Assembly: GCA_023053575.1 (NCBI GenBank)
Contig: JAKZAP010000004.1
Span: forward strand, 1,032,861-1,096,860
Source: Branchinecta lynchi
Taxonomy: Eukaryota > Arthropoda > Branchiopoda > Anostraca > Branchinectidae
Direction: 5' to 3'
Length of the DNA: 64,000 nt
Position numbers and translations under genes: made by a program. Shown here piece by piece: positions 12,843 to 24,450 of this stretch (the first letter of the stretch is position 1; each line of letters opens with the position of its first letter). The notes below the pieces were generated by a model. It did not search any database. It saw only the letters and a program-made list of their open reading frames with translations, and was not told the origin of the DNA.

Positions 12843-13135
12843 TTTAGCTTTCTTTTTCCCCCGGAAAAGTAGTTCCTGAATTCGGCCGAAACCGGGAAAT
12901 TGGCAGAAGTGGCAGGAAGTTTTCGTCAAAACAGAGATGGCTTATAGGGGTAAATACACATGCTGATTCAATACCTGAACTTGTTTTCCTCAGATTAACC
13001 TGTTTTTGAATTTTAATAGTAAAAATGTTCAAGGAGTCTACTGTAGACTGGATCTGTCGAAGACAAGGCTCAATTGTCTGGATCAAATATTGGATTTTTG
13101 GGACTCCCATCGAAACCTTTGGTCTTGTTTCTTTT
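12843..13135 (-). mobile_element. Family 2 element, 5' part, minus strand
   Basis: On the minus strand it starts with AACAAGACCAAAGGTTTCGA and a GGGAnnCCC-like stem (about 13095-13130). It continues into one degenerate ~130-bp repeat with the CCGGNAAAGTAGTTC motif on the plus strand. It matches 26935-27060. No tandem array, microsatellite or 3' palindrome is present here. Confidence 0.7.
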
Positions 13136-13960
13136 TCAGGGACCGGACGAATTAAGAAGAAAAACACCAAAGACAGAGCTTACACAATGGGGATCATACG
13201 AGTACCAACTTTTTTGTCTTGTTCATTCTGTTACCGTCAAGCCGTATTTGTTGTTCCATTTTACATAAAGCAAACAAAGCTACCTGTTTTGTCAACGACC
13301 GACTCTTTTCCTCCAAACGTGTATTCCAACTTATTTTTCAACATAACAGCAATCCACGATTTTTAGCATCATCTGTCGGGACTTCTACGATTCTGCGAAG
13401 ACAAGCTCAAACTGTTTTCAAATGAGGAGCTGCTCACTGCAGCTGTGAGCCTACATCGGATGGATACGGGCAAGACGGAGATAGCCAACGCCGTTGATTT
13501 GAGGACAGAATTTGAGTCGTCGTTTAGGCGACGTTTCTCGTACCCGTGGCCTCACTATTGCTCGAAAACGGGTTAGGTTTAAAATCGTTAATACAGCGAT
13601 AGAGCAAAATGTGACAGACATCGCCGTTGATTGGTTGACAGAGAATTAGATTCATCGTTTAGGCGACGTTTCTCATACCCGCCGGAGGACGCTGACTCAC
13701 TGCAGCTGTGAGTCTACACCGGATAAGAGGAAAAAATTAGATAGCGAACGCCGTTGATTTGTTAACACAGAATTAGAGTCATCGTTTAGGCGACGTTTCT
13801 CGTACCCGTTTGAGACGCTGACCTCACTATTTCTCGAAAATGGATTAGGTTTCAAATCGTGCATACAGCGAGAGAGCGAACATGAGATAGCCAACGCCGT
13901 TGATTTGTTGACAGAATTTGAGTCATCGTTTAGGCGACGTTTCTCGTACCCGTTTGAGGA
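13136..13960 (+). repeat. Block A2, partial direct copy of block A
   Basis: It matches A1 from the GGxCGGACGAATTAAGAAG segment through the ~146-bp tandem repeat. There are about four recognisable units here (13500-13960) against two in A1. It ends abruptly in the middle of a unit and joins family 2 repeat sequence at about 13963. Confidence 0.87.
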
Positions 13961-14400
13961 AGGTACAAAAATGATTGTCATACACGGATCCACCATCTCT
14001 TTACCCCTGAATCGAATATCTAATCAACTACAAATAAAGCTCTAACTTTTAACAATTTTCGGTTTTGGCCGGATTCCGGGCGAACTACTTGTCTGGGTAG
14101 AAAATTGTTGTCACATAAGTGTTCAGCATGTCTTCTTACTCCTGAATCGAACATCTAATCAGCACCAAATAAAACTTTTACTTTTAACAAACTTTCCGGT
14201 TTCGGCAGGATTCCGGGCGAACTACTTGTCCGGCGATAAAACGGTTTTCCCCATCGTGTTTAGCATGTCTTCTTACCCAGAAATCGAACATCTAATCAAC
14301 TTCAAATAAAACTTTTACTTTTGACAAACTTTCCGATTTTGGCCGGATTCCGGGCGAACTACTTTTCCGATGACAAAACATTCCAGTGGCTGAACGTCCC
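13961..14400 (+). repeat. Family 2 tandem repeats (about three ~125-bp units)
   Basis: Three units each contain ATCGAACATCTAATCAAC, AAATAAAACTTTTACTTTT and GATTCCGGGCGAACTACTT. The same unit is repeated at 27060-27640. There is no terminal palindrome here, so this is a fragment. Confidence 0.85.
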
Positions 14401-14437
14401 TATCTTAAATAACCCCATGGCGAAAGGAAGCTTTCCA

Positions 14438-16100
14438 CTTAGAAATGCGGGATTATGAAGTCTATCCTTTCAGGTTTGTCTAAATTAATGGAGCGATGTT
14501 TTTATAATCGAGTGTATAATTTTCTTACTTCGAAGGATTATTTTTCAAAAAATAAGTTTGGGTTTAGAAAGGGACATAGTACGCAAGATGCCATCCTGAC
14601 TATGATCCAATTTATTCACGCATGTCTTGATAAAAAATTGATTCCTGCGAGTATCTTTTTGGACCTTGAGAAGGCATTCGACACGATTTGTCGCGAAATA
14701 TTGTTATATAAATTAAGCCATTGTGGGATACGAGGACCAGCGCACGATTTTATCGCATCTTACCTAACAGGTCGATCCCAAGTAACAACTATTAATAAGA
14801 CAGTTTTGGATCCATGCTTATTGTCAAATATAAGGTTTGAAGCTAAGCTGACCATTCATTACGAAAGAAATAGAAAACCGTGATTTCCGGGGTTTTTTTT
14901 TTCTTGATCAGCTAATTATCCCTCTAGGATGATGTGGATTTTATGATTTAGTTTTATTTTGTTTTTCGCTGATGACGGTTTGCCGGAAGTGCAACCGAAA
15001 TATCCGAATTTATGTTTATCCCTCGCACATCATCCTAGAGGAATAATTAGCTGATCAAGAAAAAACCCCGAAAATCACGGTTTTCTATTTCTTTTGCTTA
15101 TTGTCAATAATTGGTGTCCCTCAGGGTTCAATTCTGGGACCACTGCTCTTCCTAATATACATAAATGACCTTTTATCAGCGACAGAAAACAACAGCCTGA
15201 ATGTCCTTTTCGCCGATGATACCGGATCAACACTTGCAGGACAGTCGGAAGAGGATGTCAAAGAGAAGCACATCGTGTTTTCCCAATTGATTGTATGGCT
15301 AAAAGCTAATCGTCTGTCATTAAATGCCGCCAAAACGAAATTTATCATTTATAGTAGAATTGGACACAAAGCAAAAGAAGTGTCGACAATAAATGATCAG
15401 GCTACAAATATCCAAATTCAAAGGGTAACTTCACTCCGGTATCTTGGTATAATTATTGATGAAAATCTATCGTATAAAGAATTATTTTTGTGATGATTTA
15501 TTTTGCTTTGATACACTCCCATCTTATGTATTCTCCCTTGATTTATTTGGCAACATTCAAATATCATGTGAAACCGATACAGACTCTTCAAAACCGGGCT
15601 CTTCGAATTTAAAAAAAAATATTTACCGTCCCCTTCTTCTTATCCTAACAAAACTGAAACTCTATATTTGTTAACTAATATTTTGCCTGTTTCAGAATTA
15701 TTCACTCTACATTCTTTTTTATTTAAGGTAAAATATGACCGGTCGGAACTACCTTCGTACTTTCGTTCGAGTAATTTTTTCCCTGAGCAACCTGACCATG
15801 CTTATGAAACCCGTCATCAACGGAAAATGCAGCACCTTAAATTAACCACTGAGAGATCGCGGTTCTCACCATATTTTTCAATCACGGTTCATGGCATCTT
15901 TATTTACAATATATTGATATCAATAAATCACTTCCAAATATAAAAAAGCAACTTTCATTCTATACTTACAAATAAGTTCAAGAATCATCGATAAAAATAA
16001 AAAAATTAAAGTAAATTTTTATTTGTTTGTTGTTGATATGTTTTGGTTGTGGTCCATATTAGTTGCCGGCCATCGGTAACCCTCGCTTGCGCATTGGGTA
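14438..16100 (+). pseudogene. Decayed CR1/jockey-like non-LTR retrotransposon (RT domain)
   Basis: The encoded enzyme would have been the reverse transcriptase of a non-LTR retrotransposon. The frame from 14455 carries FGFRKGHST, IFLDLEKAFDT (motif A) and YKLSHCGIRG. After an inserted element (14828-15094) the same protein continues with GVPQGSILGPLLFLIYINDL, LFADDTG (the catalytic DD pair) and YLGIIIDE, stopping at 15493. Further frames (about 15500-15943) show the usual C-terminal end, HVKPIQTLQNRALRI and YETRHQ. A stop lies just before the first RT motifs (14437), and the C-terminus needs at least two frame changes. It is 5'-truncated, with no endonuclease seen. The AT-rich 3' region reaches about 16100. 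Clade assignment is by motif flavour only. Confidence 0.9.
14828..15094. mobile_element. Foldback element interrupting the RT frame, 13-bp duplication
   Basis: The insert is flanked by TGCTTATTGTCAA at 14815-14827 and 15095-15107. Removing insert plus one copy restores the reading DPCLLS-IIGVPQGS of the RT. Inside, two arms of about 70 bp are inverted: AAAGAAATAGAAAACCGTGA... from about 14873, and its complement ending at about 15092. The first ~43 bases after the left duplication are outside the arms. Another copy of one arm is at 30124-30235. Confidence 0.9.
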
Positions 16101-16264
16101 TTTTTATGGCACTTGCCCTTCGGCCAAGTGCCATATAGCGGTTGTAATTTCTGTCCGTCAGTCGGTCCCGGTTTTGCTAGTTCGGGCACTTCCAGATAAG
16201 CTAGGACGATGAAACTTGGCAGGCATATCAGGGACCGGACCAGGTCAACTTACAATTAATCATT

Positions 16265-16425
16265 TCCCCAATCCGGCTTTCCCCGGATCCGGGAGTCCCG
16301 AAAATATAAAGTAAAAGTGGAGCGAAACGTAGCAAAAAAGGCGCTGCCCGAATGCGGTAGCGAACCACGAACCTCCGAGTTGTAAAGCGACCACTCTACC
16401 AACTGAGCCAAGACTCCGTGTATGA
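16265..16425 (-). mobile_element. tRNA-derived SINE, minus strand
   Basis: On the minus strand the head at 16341-16418 is tRNA-like: A-box TGGCTCAGTTGG (16399-16410), an anticodon-arm-like segment, then a B-box-like GGTTCGTGGTTCGC (16360-16373), then CGGGCAGCG and a T run. The tail (TTTTACTTTATA, CGGGACTCCCGGATCCGGGG) matches the plus-strand SINE at 26345. Stem pairing is imperfect, so it is not a functional tRNA. Confidence 0.8.
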
Positions 16426-17871
16426 GAGAGCGAATGCGGGACTATGCAGAAAGTAGATAATCTAAACAAATTACATCAAGTCAGGAATATTGGATGTATT
16501 AGGGAGCGAATGCGGAAGTATGTATTGTTAAAAGATTGAATCGGGGACCCGACCTGATTAACCTGGACATAGTCAAGAAACATAAATAATAGTTTGGGCA
16601 CTTCCACGCAAGCTAGGACGATGAAACTTCGCAGGCATACAGGGACCCGACCAGACTAAGTTGGAAATAGTCACTTGCCCGATCCGACCATCGTGGGGGA
16701 GGGGGCGGAATCCGGAAAATAGGGACATTCATAACTTTCGAACGGGTGATCGGATCTTAATGAAACTTGATATCTGGAAAGATCTCGTGTCTCAGATGTC
16801 TCATTTCAAGTCCGGACCGGATCCGATGAATCTTGGGGGTGGGTCTTGAGGGGAGTGGAGGGACGGGGAATCCGGAAAAATTTTGAAAAATTATATATTT
16901 TCAGCTTACGAACTTGATATATGGATGGACCTCATGTCTCAGACGCCGGTGACATTGGGGGGAGTTGGAAGGGGAAACCGGAAATCTTGAAAAACGCTCA
17001 GAGTGGAGAGATCCGGATGAAACTTGGTAGAAAGAACAAGCACAAGTCCTAGATACCTGACTGACATAACCGGAACGGATCCCGCGAGTTCGAAGCTTCC
17101 TGATGTGCTAGGACAATGAAAATTGGCAAGCATGCCAAGGACCCGACCAGATTAAATAGGAAATAGTCAGTTCCCCGATCCGACCATCTGGGGGGGGGGA
17201 GGGACGGGGAAGCCAAAATTGAGGTATTTTTAACTTGCGAACGGTTGGTCGGATCTTGATGAAAGTTGATATTTAGGATGACCTCGTGTCTCAGACGTCC
17301 CACTTTAAATCCGGACCGGATCCGATGACACTTGGGGGGGGGGGAGTTGGTGTAGGGAACCGGAAATCTTGACAAACGCTTAGAGTGGAGGGATCGGGAT
17401 GAAACTTGGTGGGAAGAAAAAGCACAAGTCCTAGATACGTCATTGACATAACTGGACCGGATCCGGGCACTGTGGGGGAGTTAGGGGGGGGGGGGGGCGG
17501 ACTTCTAGTGATCCCGCAAGTCCGGCGTACTTCTTGATGTGCTAGGACGATGGAACTTTGCAGGTATGTAAGGGGTCCGATCAGATTGACTTGAGAATAG
17601 TCGTTTCTCCGATCCGACCATCGTGGGGGAGTGGATGGATGGGGAGTCCGGAATCTAGTGGCATGCATAACTTTTGAACGGGTGATCGGATTTAAATGAA
17701 ACTTGTCAGTTCGAAAGAGCTATCGCCTCAGATGTTCGGTGTCAAGTCTGGATCGGGTCCGATACCTGCGGGCATGGGAACTTAATTGGGTCCGGATCGG
17801 GTCCGATACCTGCGGGCATGGGAACTTAATTTGGTTTTAGGGACGGATTCAGTCAAGGTAGGGGGGGGGGG

Positions 17872-18670
17872 CAGGGTTCCGTTTTTGCCGGCTAAAATTG
17901 ATTTTTACCATACCTGCGGTTTTAATCGGCTTTTATTAATAAAAACCGATTTTTGCCGGCTAAAACTGGCTAAAATCATACCGCACTGATCTTTTCTACG
18001 TATCAATCTTTACTGTTGTTTGTTCATTGTTTTCCGACTATTTTTCAACCTGGGTTGATTCCCGGACTAATTAGCTCGCCTACTCCAATCCAGAAAACCG
18101 GTTTGGGGTTGACACGAGTGAGTCATCAGGTCACGTTGCTTCCTGCGATTTATTTATACCGGGAGTTCGTACCGTATTATATTAAAGCGAGGAGGCTATT
18201 AGAAACTGCGGAGGCGATTTGTTATACATGTTGATACGATACGCGGATAGTAAATAGGCTACTTCAAGAATTGAGCTTGTAATTTTATAGCTTGTCCTTC
18301 TTGTTTTGTTAATAGTATGTTATACGGTAGCTCTGTAGGGATTCTCAGCAGAAACTTGTGCATATAAATGAAGGAACCTAGCTTCAGTGCCATTTATAAT
18401 GGCAGATATGACTTAGCCTACACCTATTCAGCGTTGACATTATTCTGCATACTTCCGTCCTCTCTAGGCTAACATGAACTACAATCTTTAATACATGAAA
18501 GAAGTATGACAGTCTTAGAATAGCGGAGTGCTATTAAAATCACATAGTAGAAGTTTTGATTTTAGCCAGTTACTTGATTTTATCCATGCCACTTGATTTT
18601 AACCGTATCGGCAGAAATCACCTATTAGCCGGTATTAACCGGCTGGTATTTTAGCCACCCGGGAACCCTG
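17872..18670. mobile_element. hAT-like non-autonomous element, copy 2
   Basis: The CAGGGTTCC and GGAACCCTG ends and the internal sequence are nearly identical to 11551-12348. It is flanked by poly-G. It lies at the equivalent position of the sister family 1 element. Confidence 0.85.
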
Positions 18671-19190
18671 GGGGGGGGGGGGGTACTGAAAATTTGCAGA
18701 TAAGCTATGCTCCGATTTCAATAAAACGTGATGGAGGGGAAGAGGGGATTCAGAGGTCCAACGGTGTGTGTGGGGGGGGGGGTACCGGAATTTTCCAAAA
18801 ATGATCAGATTTGAGTGAAACCTGATAGATGGGATAAAAGCAGATGCTTTTTAGATGATCCATTTTTTAGTCCGAACCAGATTCGACCACGGTAGGGGAA
18901 GATGGAGGGAGTACCGGAAATGGTGTAACACGTCTAGGGGTCGAACGAGTGGATTTATTGCGCTGAAACTTGGAAGTTTGAACAGTCGTGCTGCAACCTC
19001 GGCTGCAACAGAACAGTATGCTGCAGATAATACGAGATTATGCCGGAACTGCTCAGAAGTGAGTGAAACTAAATATCCTATTTCTCTTTCCGAACCGCAT
19101 TTTTGGATGGCGGGTGTACTTCGAGGCGTTCTCATCTACTTTCGTGTACCACCTACTCGTAAAAAGTGCCATATGAGCTCGTAGCTCTTG

Positions 19191-19442
19191 TTTTTTTGTG
19201 GGATTTCGGGTTGATCTTGCCGAGTTTCTGTGGGTTTGTGGGGCGGGTTCCCGTCTGGTGGTGAGTCATGAAATTATTAACATTTATTTATATAATTAGT
19301 TATATGTAAAATATGTTTGTTATATATTGTACCGGGTTTTTGTCAATCGACCTTGTGTCCCCGGCTTGACCCTATTTATTTTGATTTTATGCAGAAATGT
19401 AAATTAAACCTTGAACCTAATAAATGATTGCATATTTGAGAT
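19191..19442. other. Possible retrotransposon 3' tail; otherwise unassigned
   Basis: An AT-rich stretch ending TTGAACCTAATAAATG resembles the 3' end of an animal non-LTR element, but no frame is attached. Nothing else is recognised. Confidence 0.35.
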
Positions 19443-19959
19443 CCATTGGTACCTTCGATCTTGTTCACCAGCCTGATTTTGATTATATTTCTCTCAACTA
19501 GATGTGACCAGATTTTAGTTCTATACCCCACCCGGCCGTGTCTCGGTGTTGGTGAAGTTGCCGTTTATAAGACACATATCTGCTTTTCGAAAAATTCTAT
19601 GCTTTCCCTTCAGAGCAAAACAACACTATTTCCCTTATTATCTTGCACAGCGCTTGCATAAGTCCACCCAGAACAAATGTCACCGCGTCATCAGTCGTAT
19701 TCTAGCCACCCGCCCGCCTTTTGACACCCATCGTCGGAACCTCCCTATGGTTGCTTCACGCATACCGATCTGTACAACGCAAAGCCGGGAGCCGTAGCCG
19801 TAATAACAAAATTGTTTTTACGAAAAGAAAGATTAAACGGATTGCCGCGTGTGCAGAGCCGGCAACGAGAAAGGTTTAAAACTGTAACTGACCGGTAAAG
19901 CATGTAACTGAATACTGATACGAATCAGAAAAAATTTAACGCTGTATTCATGATTTTAA

Positions 19960-20690
19960 ACATTAATCCATCTTCGAGCAATCGTGAGGTCAGCGTCCTC
20001 CAACGGGTATGAGAAACATCGCCTAAATGGTGACTCAAGTTCTCTGTCAACAAATCAACGGCGTTGGCTATCTCATGTTTGCTCTCTCGCTGTATGCACG
20101 ATTTTAAACCTAATCCATTCTCGAACAATAGTGAGGTAAGCGTCTTCCAACGAGAAACGTCGCCTAAACGATGACTCTAATTCTCCGTCAACAAATCAAC
20201 GGCGTTGGCTATCTCATGTTTGCTCTCTCGCTGTATTCATGTTTTAAACATAATCCATTTTCGAGCAATAGTGAGGTCAGCGTCTTCCAACGGGTATGAG
20301 AAACGTCGCCTAAACGATGACTCAAATTCTCTGACAACAAATCAGCGGCGTTGGCTATCTCATGTTCGTTCTCTCGCTGTATGCACGATTTTAAACCTAA
20401 TCCATTTTCGAGAAATGGTGAGGTCGGCGTCCTCGAATGGGTACGAGAAACGTCGCCTAAACGATGACTCTAATTCTCTGTTAACAAGTCAGCGGCGTTC
20501 GCTATCTAATGTTACCCCTTGCCGGTGTAGACTCACAGCTGCATAAGTCAGCGTCCTCCAGCGGGTATGAGAAACGTCGCCTAAACGATGACTCTAATTC
20601 TCTGTCAACCAATCAACGGTTATGTCTGTCACATTTTGCTCTCTCATTGTATTCAACCTAATCCATTTTCGAGCAATAGTGAGGTCAACG
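19960..20690 (-). repeat. ~146-bp tandem repeat, about five units (A3)
   Basis: The core AACGTCGCCTAAACGATGAC recurs near 20020, 20157, 20304, 20450 and 20573, spacing about 146, 147, 146 and 120 bp. Units differ by scattered substitutions. Linker words CAACGGCGTTGGCTATCTC and TTTTCGAGCAATAGTGAGG mark each unit. Confidence 0.92.
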
Positions 20691-21079
20691 GAACTCCAAA
20701 GTGAACATTTGTTTTACACCAAAGCGCGCGTCGAGTGGAGGCTTTTTGTTTTAAATAGATTTGTTGTAGAAGTTACGTTGTAACTGCTGTACCCAACGAT
20801 TTTCCGTTTGTTCCTGCGTTTGGTGGGTTCTCGGTTTACTTTTCGGAGATCGCCGGAATAGCTCTCATAAGAGTGGTCTCATCCCACTTCAAACGATACG
20901 GTACTACGCTGACTTTTGTATTTTAAGAAGGCAATTGTAAACATTAGAAGTTCTGCGTCAACCAATCAACGGCGTTGATTGAGTCCCGTGGGGTAACAAT
21001 ATTGCCATATTAGGTAAACTCAGAATTTTGTTATAGATTAATATTTTTATGACTGTCCAAAAACACGCTAGTGAATGTT

Positions 21080-21470
21080 GGAGAACTTAAACGACGACTC
21101 TTTGACTATGTCATTTTTGCTCTCTCGCTGTATTCACGTTTTAAGCCTAATCCATTTTCGAGAAATAGTGAGGTCGGCGTCCTCGAATGGGTACGAGAAA
21201 CGTCGTCGAAACGATGACTCTAATTCTCTGTTAACAAGTCAGCGGCGTTCGCTATCTAATGTTACCCCTTACCGGTGTAGACTCACAGCTGCATAAGTCA
21301 GCGTCCTCCTGCGGGTATGAGAACCGTCGCCTAAACGATGACTCTAATTCTCTGTCAACCAATCAACGGTTATGTCTGTCACATTTTGATCTCTCGTTGT
21401 ATTCAACCTAATCCATTTTCGAGCAATAGTGAGGTCACGGGTACGAGAAACGTCGCCTAAACGAAGAATC
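21080..21470 (-). repeat. ~146-bp tandem repeat, second sub-array (A3)
   Basis: Three further units; the stretch 21140-21360 closely repeats 20390-20610, which suggests a block duplication of several units together. Confidence 0.88.
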
Positions 21471-21926
21471 AATTCTGTCCTCAAATCAACGGCGTTGGTC
21501 ATCTCCGTCTTGCCCGTATCCGATGTAGGCTCACAGCTGCAGTGAGCAGCCCCTCGTTTGAAAATAGTTCGTCTTCGCAGAATCGTAGAAGTTCCGATAG
21601 ATGATGCTAAAAATCATGGATGGATTGCTGTTATGTTGGAAAATAAGTTGGAATACACGTTTGGAGGAAAAGAGTCGGTCATCGACAAAACAGTAGCTTG
21701 ATTTGCTTTATGTAAAATGGAACAACCAATACGACTTGACGGTAACAGAATGAACAAGACGCAAATGTTGGTACTCGTATGATCCCCATTGTGTAAGCTC
21801 TGTCTTTAGTGTTTTCCTTCTTAATTCGTCCGACCCCTGAAAAAGAAAAAAAAACAACTCAATTCTTATTTCTCAAGTTGCGTCGCCGCAATCTATGCGG
21901 AATACAGTATTAACAATCTGTCGTGC

Positions 21927-22210
21927 CACGAGGCTGCTCCGGAGGCTCTCGGCGCGCGCTGATCCTCTCTTGCCCGCCGGATACCTCCGCTCGAGCCGCC
22001 CTCTTGTCCCCAAGTCATCTCTGGCCCGCTGGATCACTCCGCTCGAGCCGTCCTCTTGTGCCCAGAGTATCTCGCGGTTTCGGAACGGGTCTTCTAGAGA
22101 GAGGAGGTGTCCCCTGCCTGCTGGCTCTTTGTATTGTGAGCGTCCCCGTACCGCCGGAGTCGCGCTCCGGGAAGAGGAGAACGCGGTCCAGACTGCACAC
22201 ATCCAGACCT
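21927..22210. other. GC-rich segment with short internal repeats
   Basis: GC-rich stretch with a duplicated ~65-bp motif (GCCCGCYGGAT ... CTCGAGCCG, at about 21970 and 22025). Frames of about 105-114 codons are open on both strands, as expected from composition. I recognise no rRNA, tRNA or protein. The equivalent region next to A1 would lie in the N gap. Confidence 0.5.
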
Positions 22211-24140
22211 AGGAAATACAAACACTCCATACGACGTCCAACACCACGACAAATTTTGTTATATTGAGAAGGTAACACGGACAGAGTCATAACTGAGACG
22301 AGGCTATGAAAAAATCAGATACTGAAAAAAGGAGTGAATTACTATGTTGAGGATACACCGAAATAAGCTTGCGAAATATACTTTATTACGGAAAAAAACG
22401 TATATGCGTCACAGTTCTTCGGCGAAAGAAGAGATTCGCACCTGACTGCGGAAATCGGACTGTGTGTACACATCTTAACCGTTGGCAATTCTAGATAGGG
22501 CGGGAAAACAAGATCGCAATGGCGAAGACAAAATAGGGGAGCTTAAAATGTGAGCTGAACGTCACTGCAATCTGTTAGGCAATCAGCATAATTGTTCAAA
22601 TTCTGGTCCCATCAGTTTGTTGCTTGGGTCTTGGTTTCAAAAATACCTCTTCGATACGTCGTAAAATTCCAGACAATACTATGCGAAACAATGCCAGGTG
22701 GAACAAACTTCGATAAAAACGCAACTGAAGAAACTTCGACCGGGCAAGGATTGCCGAAGTCGTAAAAACACTAACTAAGCAAACGGTAAACCTTGGCGGC
22801 TTTCGGAAATCGGAAATTAAACAACTGGCGAACAAAAATTCGATCAAAATCGCAACTTTTGCTTCGTCTGTCAATCACTAGATGCTGCGGAGAGTTCTAT
22901 AATCTACTGTGGCAATTCACACTATTGTTTGACATCTGGCAACACTGTTTGTTGACGCGAGGTAGCGTGCACGGTCCTTTTTGTACCACGGCGATCCGCC
23001 ATGTTTTCAGCAGTTGGTGTTAGCTTCGTTCCAGTGGCTCCTTTTAGCTGGATACAAGATTCAAAAAAATAGTAGAAGTATACCAAAATATTCCTCTGAA
23101 GCAGGGCTATTTATTGCTGTAATCCTTAGACCTGACGAAGCAGTCGGTAAGCAGTAATTAATTCTGATTTAGAAAGTGTAGTAGACTGGTAGACCTCTGG
23201 GGAAGAAGGGGTACACATACGTATGAGTACCCTACTCATACCTGGGGGCATGCCACCCCGTTTGTGAATGGGTGTCAAAAAAGGGCCTAGTGTACTAGAC
23301 TGGTTGGGGCACCTTTGACCCCGTTTCTTTGTTTCCTCGGCAGATACCCCGATATTCTGCATCGGCAGGGAGATTGTCATCAACAGTATTGATTTGGCAA
23401 CAAAAAACATAATATCTTACCTTGCCAAGACGAAGTTTGTAGTAAACATGCAAAACACAGGATGCTTCAGGGGCGTGCAACGTGTTTTCAAGCACATGTC
23501 ACTCATAAGCAGCTCTTTCAAGCAAGTCGACAGTCTAAGCCCATTAACTGAGGCTTGTGACGCGGTGTTGCTACCCGATCAAAATTAAGTTTACTAAAAT
23601 CCGGAGAAATATTTTACTAGATTGTAACTAAATTTACGAACTCAAGAAATTTGTCGCGACAACCGCATCACCATAAACCTAACGTATGTGTACTATATGT
23701 TAACAATAATATATTAGCTTAATAAATTTGTATCAGCAATTCGCAGGTTTCTTTGGTAATTGTAAATCGGAAGACAGTTCAATTTTGTGTCACACTTCTG
23801 ATCTGTAAAGAAAGCAGCCAAAATATATCAGACCGCGGACTTGATCGTTAAAGGCAGAGGCGGCACGAATGGGTGGGAGGGACGGCCCTTTCAATAGTGC
23901 TGGACAATCGGTAAAGAAAAATGAATCGGCCCTGAGCGGCGCGGTTTTGCTTAAAACGGTACATTTCTTTTCTCAAAACTGGTTAAATTCTCACAAAAAC
24001 AGTTGATTTCTTCTGAAAGTCGGTTCGTTCGTTCTTATGAGGGACAAAAAACAGGGACACAAGGGTCAAGGAGCTTATTCCGATCGTTGCTTTAGATGCC
24101 GAAGTAACTGAAAACTGCGTCGCTCTGCAGCAGGTGCAGA
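22211..24140. other. No recognisable feature
   Basis: Mixed-composition sequence with only short, unsupported frames. Nothing resembles the repeat families elsewhere in the window, apart from an inverted short pair around 23200-23260 (GTATGAGTA / TACTCATAC). Confidence 0.5.
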
Positions 24141-24400
24141 AAGTATAAGCGGGGATCCCTATATCTGTGCACATTTCCCCACAATTCATCAAAAGTTGCA
24201 CAACTTCTGGCTTCGGGAGTTTTTTCAGTGATTTCGACAGGGCCAAATCGTCAAAACCAAGGCCAAGACCAAGATTTTGCACCAGTAAAGAACAAGATGT
24301 TAGCCTTGTCATTGAGACCAAGACCAAGAATTTAGCTCTGGTTTTAAGACCCAGATCAAGAAAGTCTTTTACTAGATTGAGTGAGGAATTACGTTTCTAG
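24140..24400 (+). repeat. Dispersed repeat with ACCAAGACCAAG words
   Basis: Contains several ACCAAG/GACCAAG runs; a related stretch is at 29570-29730, also ending near CTTTTACTAGATT / TTTTACTAGATT. No protein is recognised although a 77-codon frame spans it. Confidence 0.6.
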
Positions 24401-24450
24401 CCTAACTAAGGGACATTAACGACTCCAAACAGAGCAAAATATCACACAAA

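Larger units (their letters stand above)
16105..19190 (-). mobile_element. Family 1 element, minus copy with both ends
   Basis: The 5' end is at 19190 (CAAGAGCTACGAGCTC stem, then ATATGGCACTT). The 3' end is at 16105-16135: a hairpin TATGGCACTTG / CAAGTGCCATA with a short loop, preceded by a small GAC-rich tract. The body of ~280-bp monomers matches 9763-12842 in the same order. A SINE (about 16265-16425) and a hAT-like element (17872-18670) are nested. A 60-bp-scale internal duplication occurs at 17745-17830. Confidence 0.88.
19443..21926 (-). repeat. Block A3, inverted long copy of block A
   Basis: It is the reverse complement of A1, from CCATTGGTACC (19443) to CTGTCGTG (21926), 9.7 kb away. 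It is twice as long as A1 because the ~146-bp repeat is expanded and a ~390-bp unrelated stretch (20690-21080) separates two sub-arrays. It carries an uninterrupted CTGTCGTG site, the empty site for the hAT at 6875-8534. Confidence 0.9.

Noticed and set aside
21927..22267. Overlapping 105-114-codon frames in the GC-rich segment; possible rRNA or CpG-island gene start
   Set aside because: Frames are open on both strands through composition; no rRNA, tRNA or protein motif was recognised.
24167..24400. Lys/Pro/Arg-rich frame over the ACCAAG repeats
   Set aside because: It is a translation of a simple dispersed repeat that also occurs at 29570-29730 with the frame changed.
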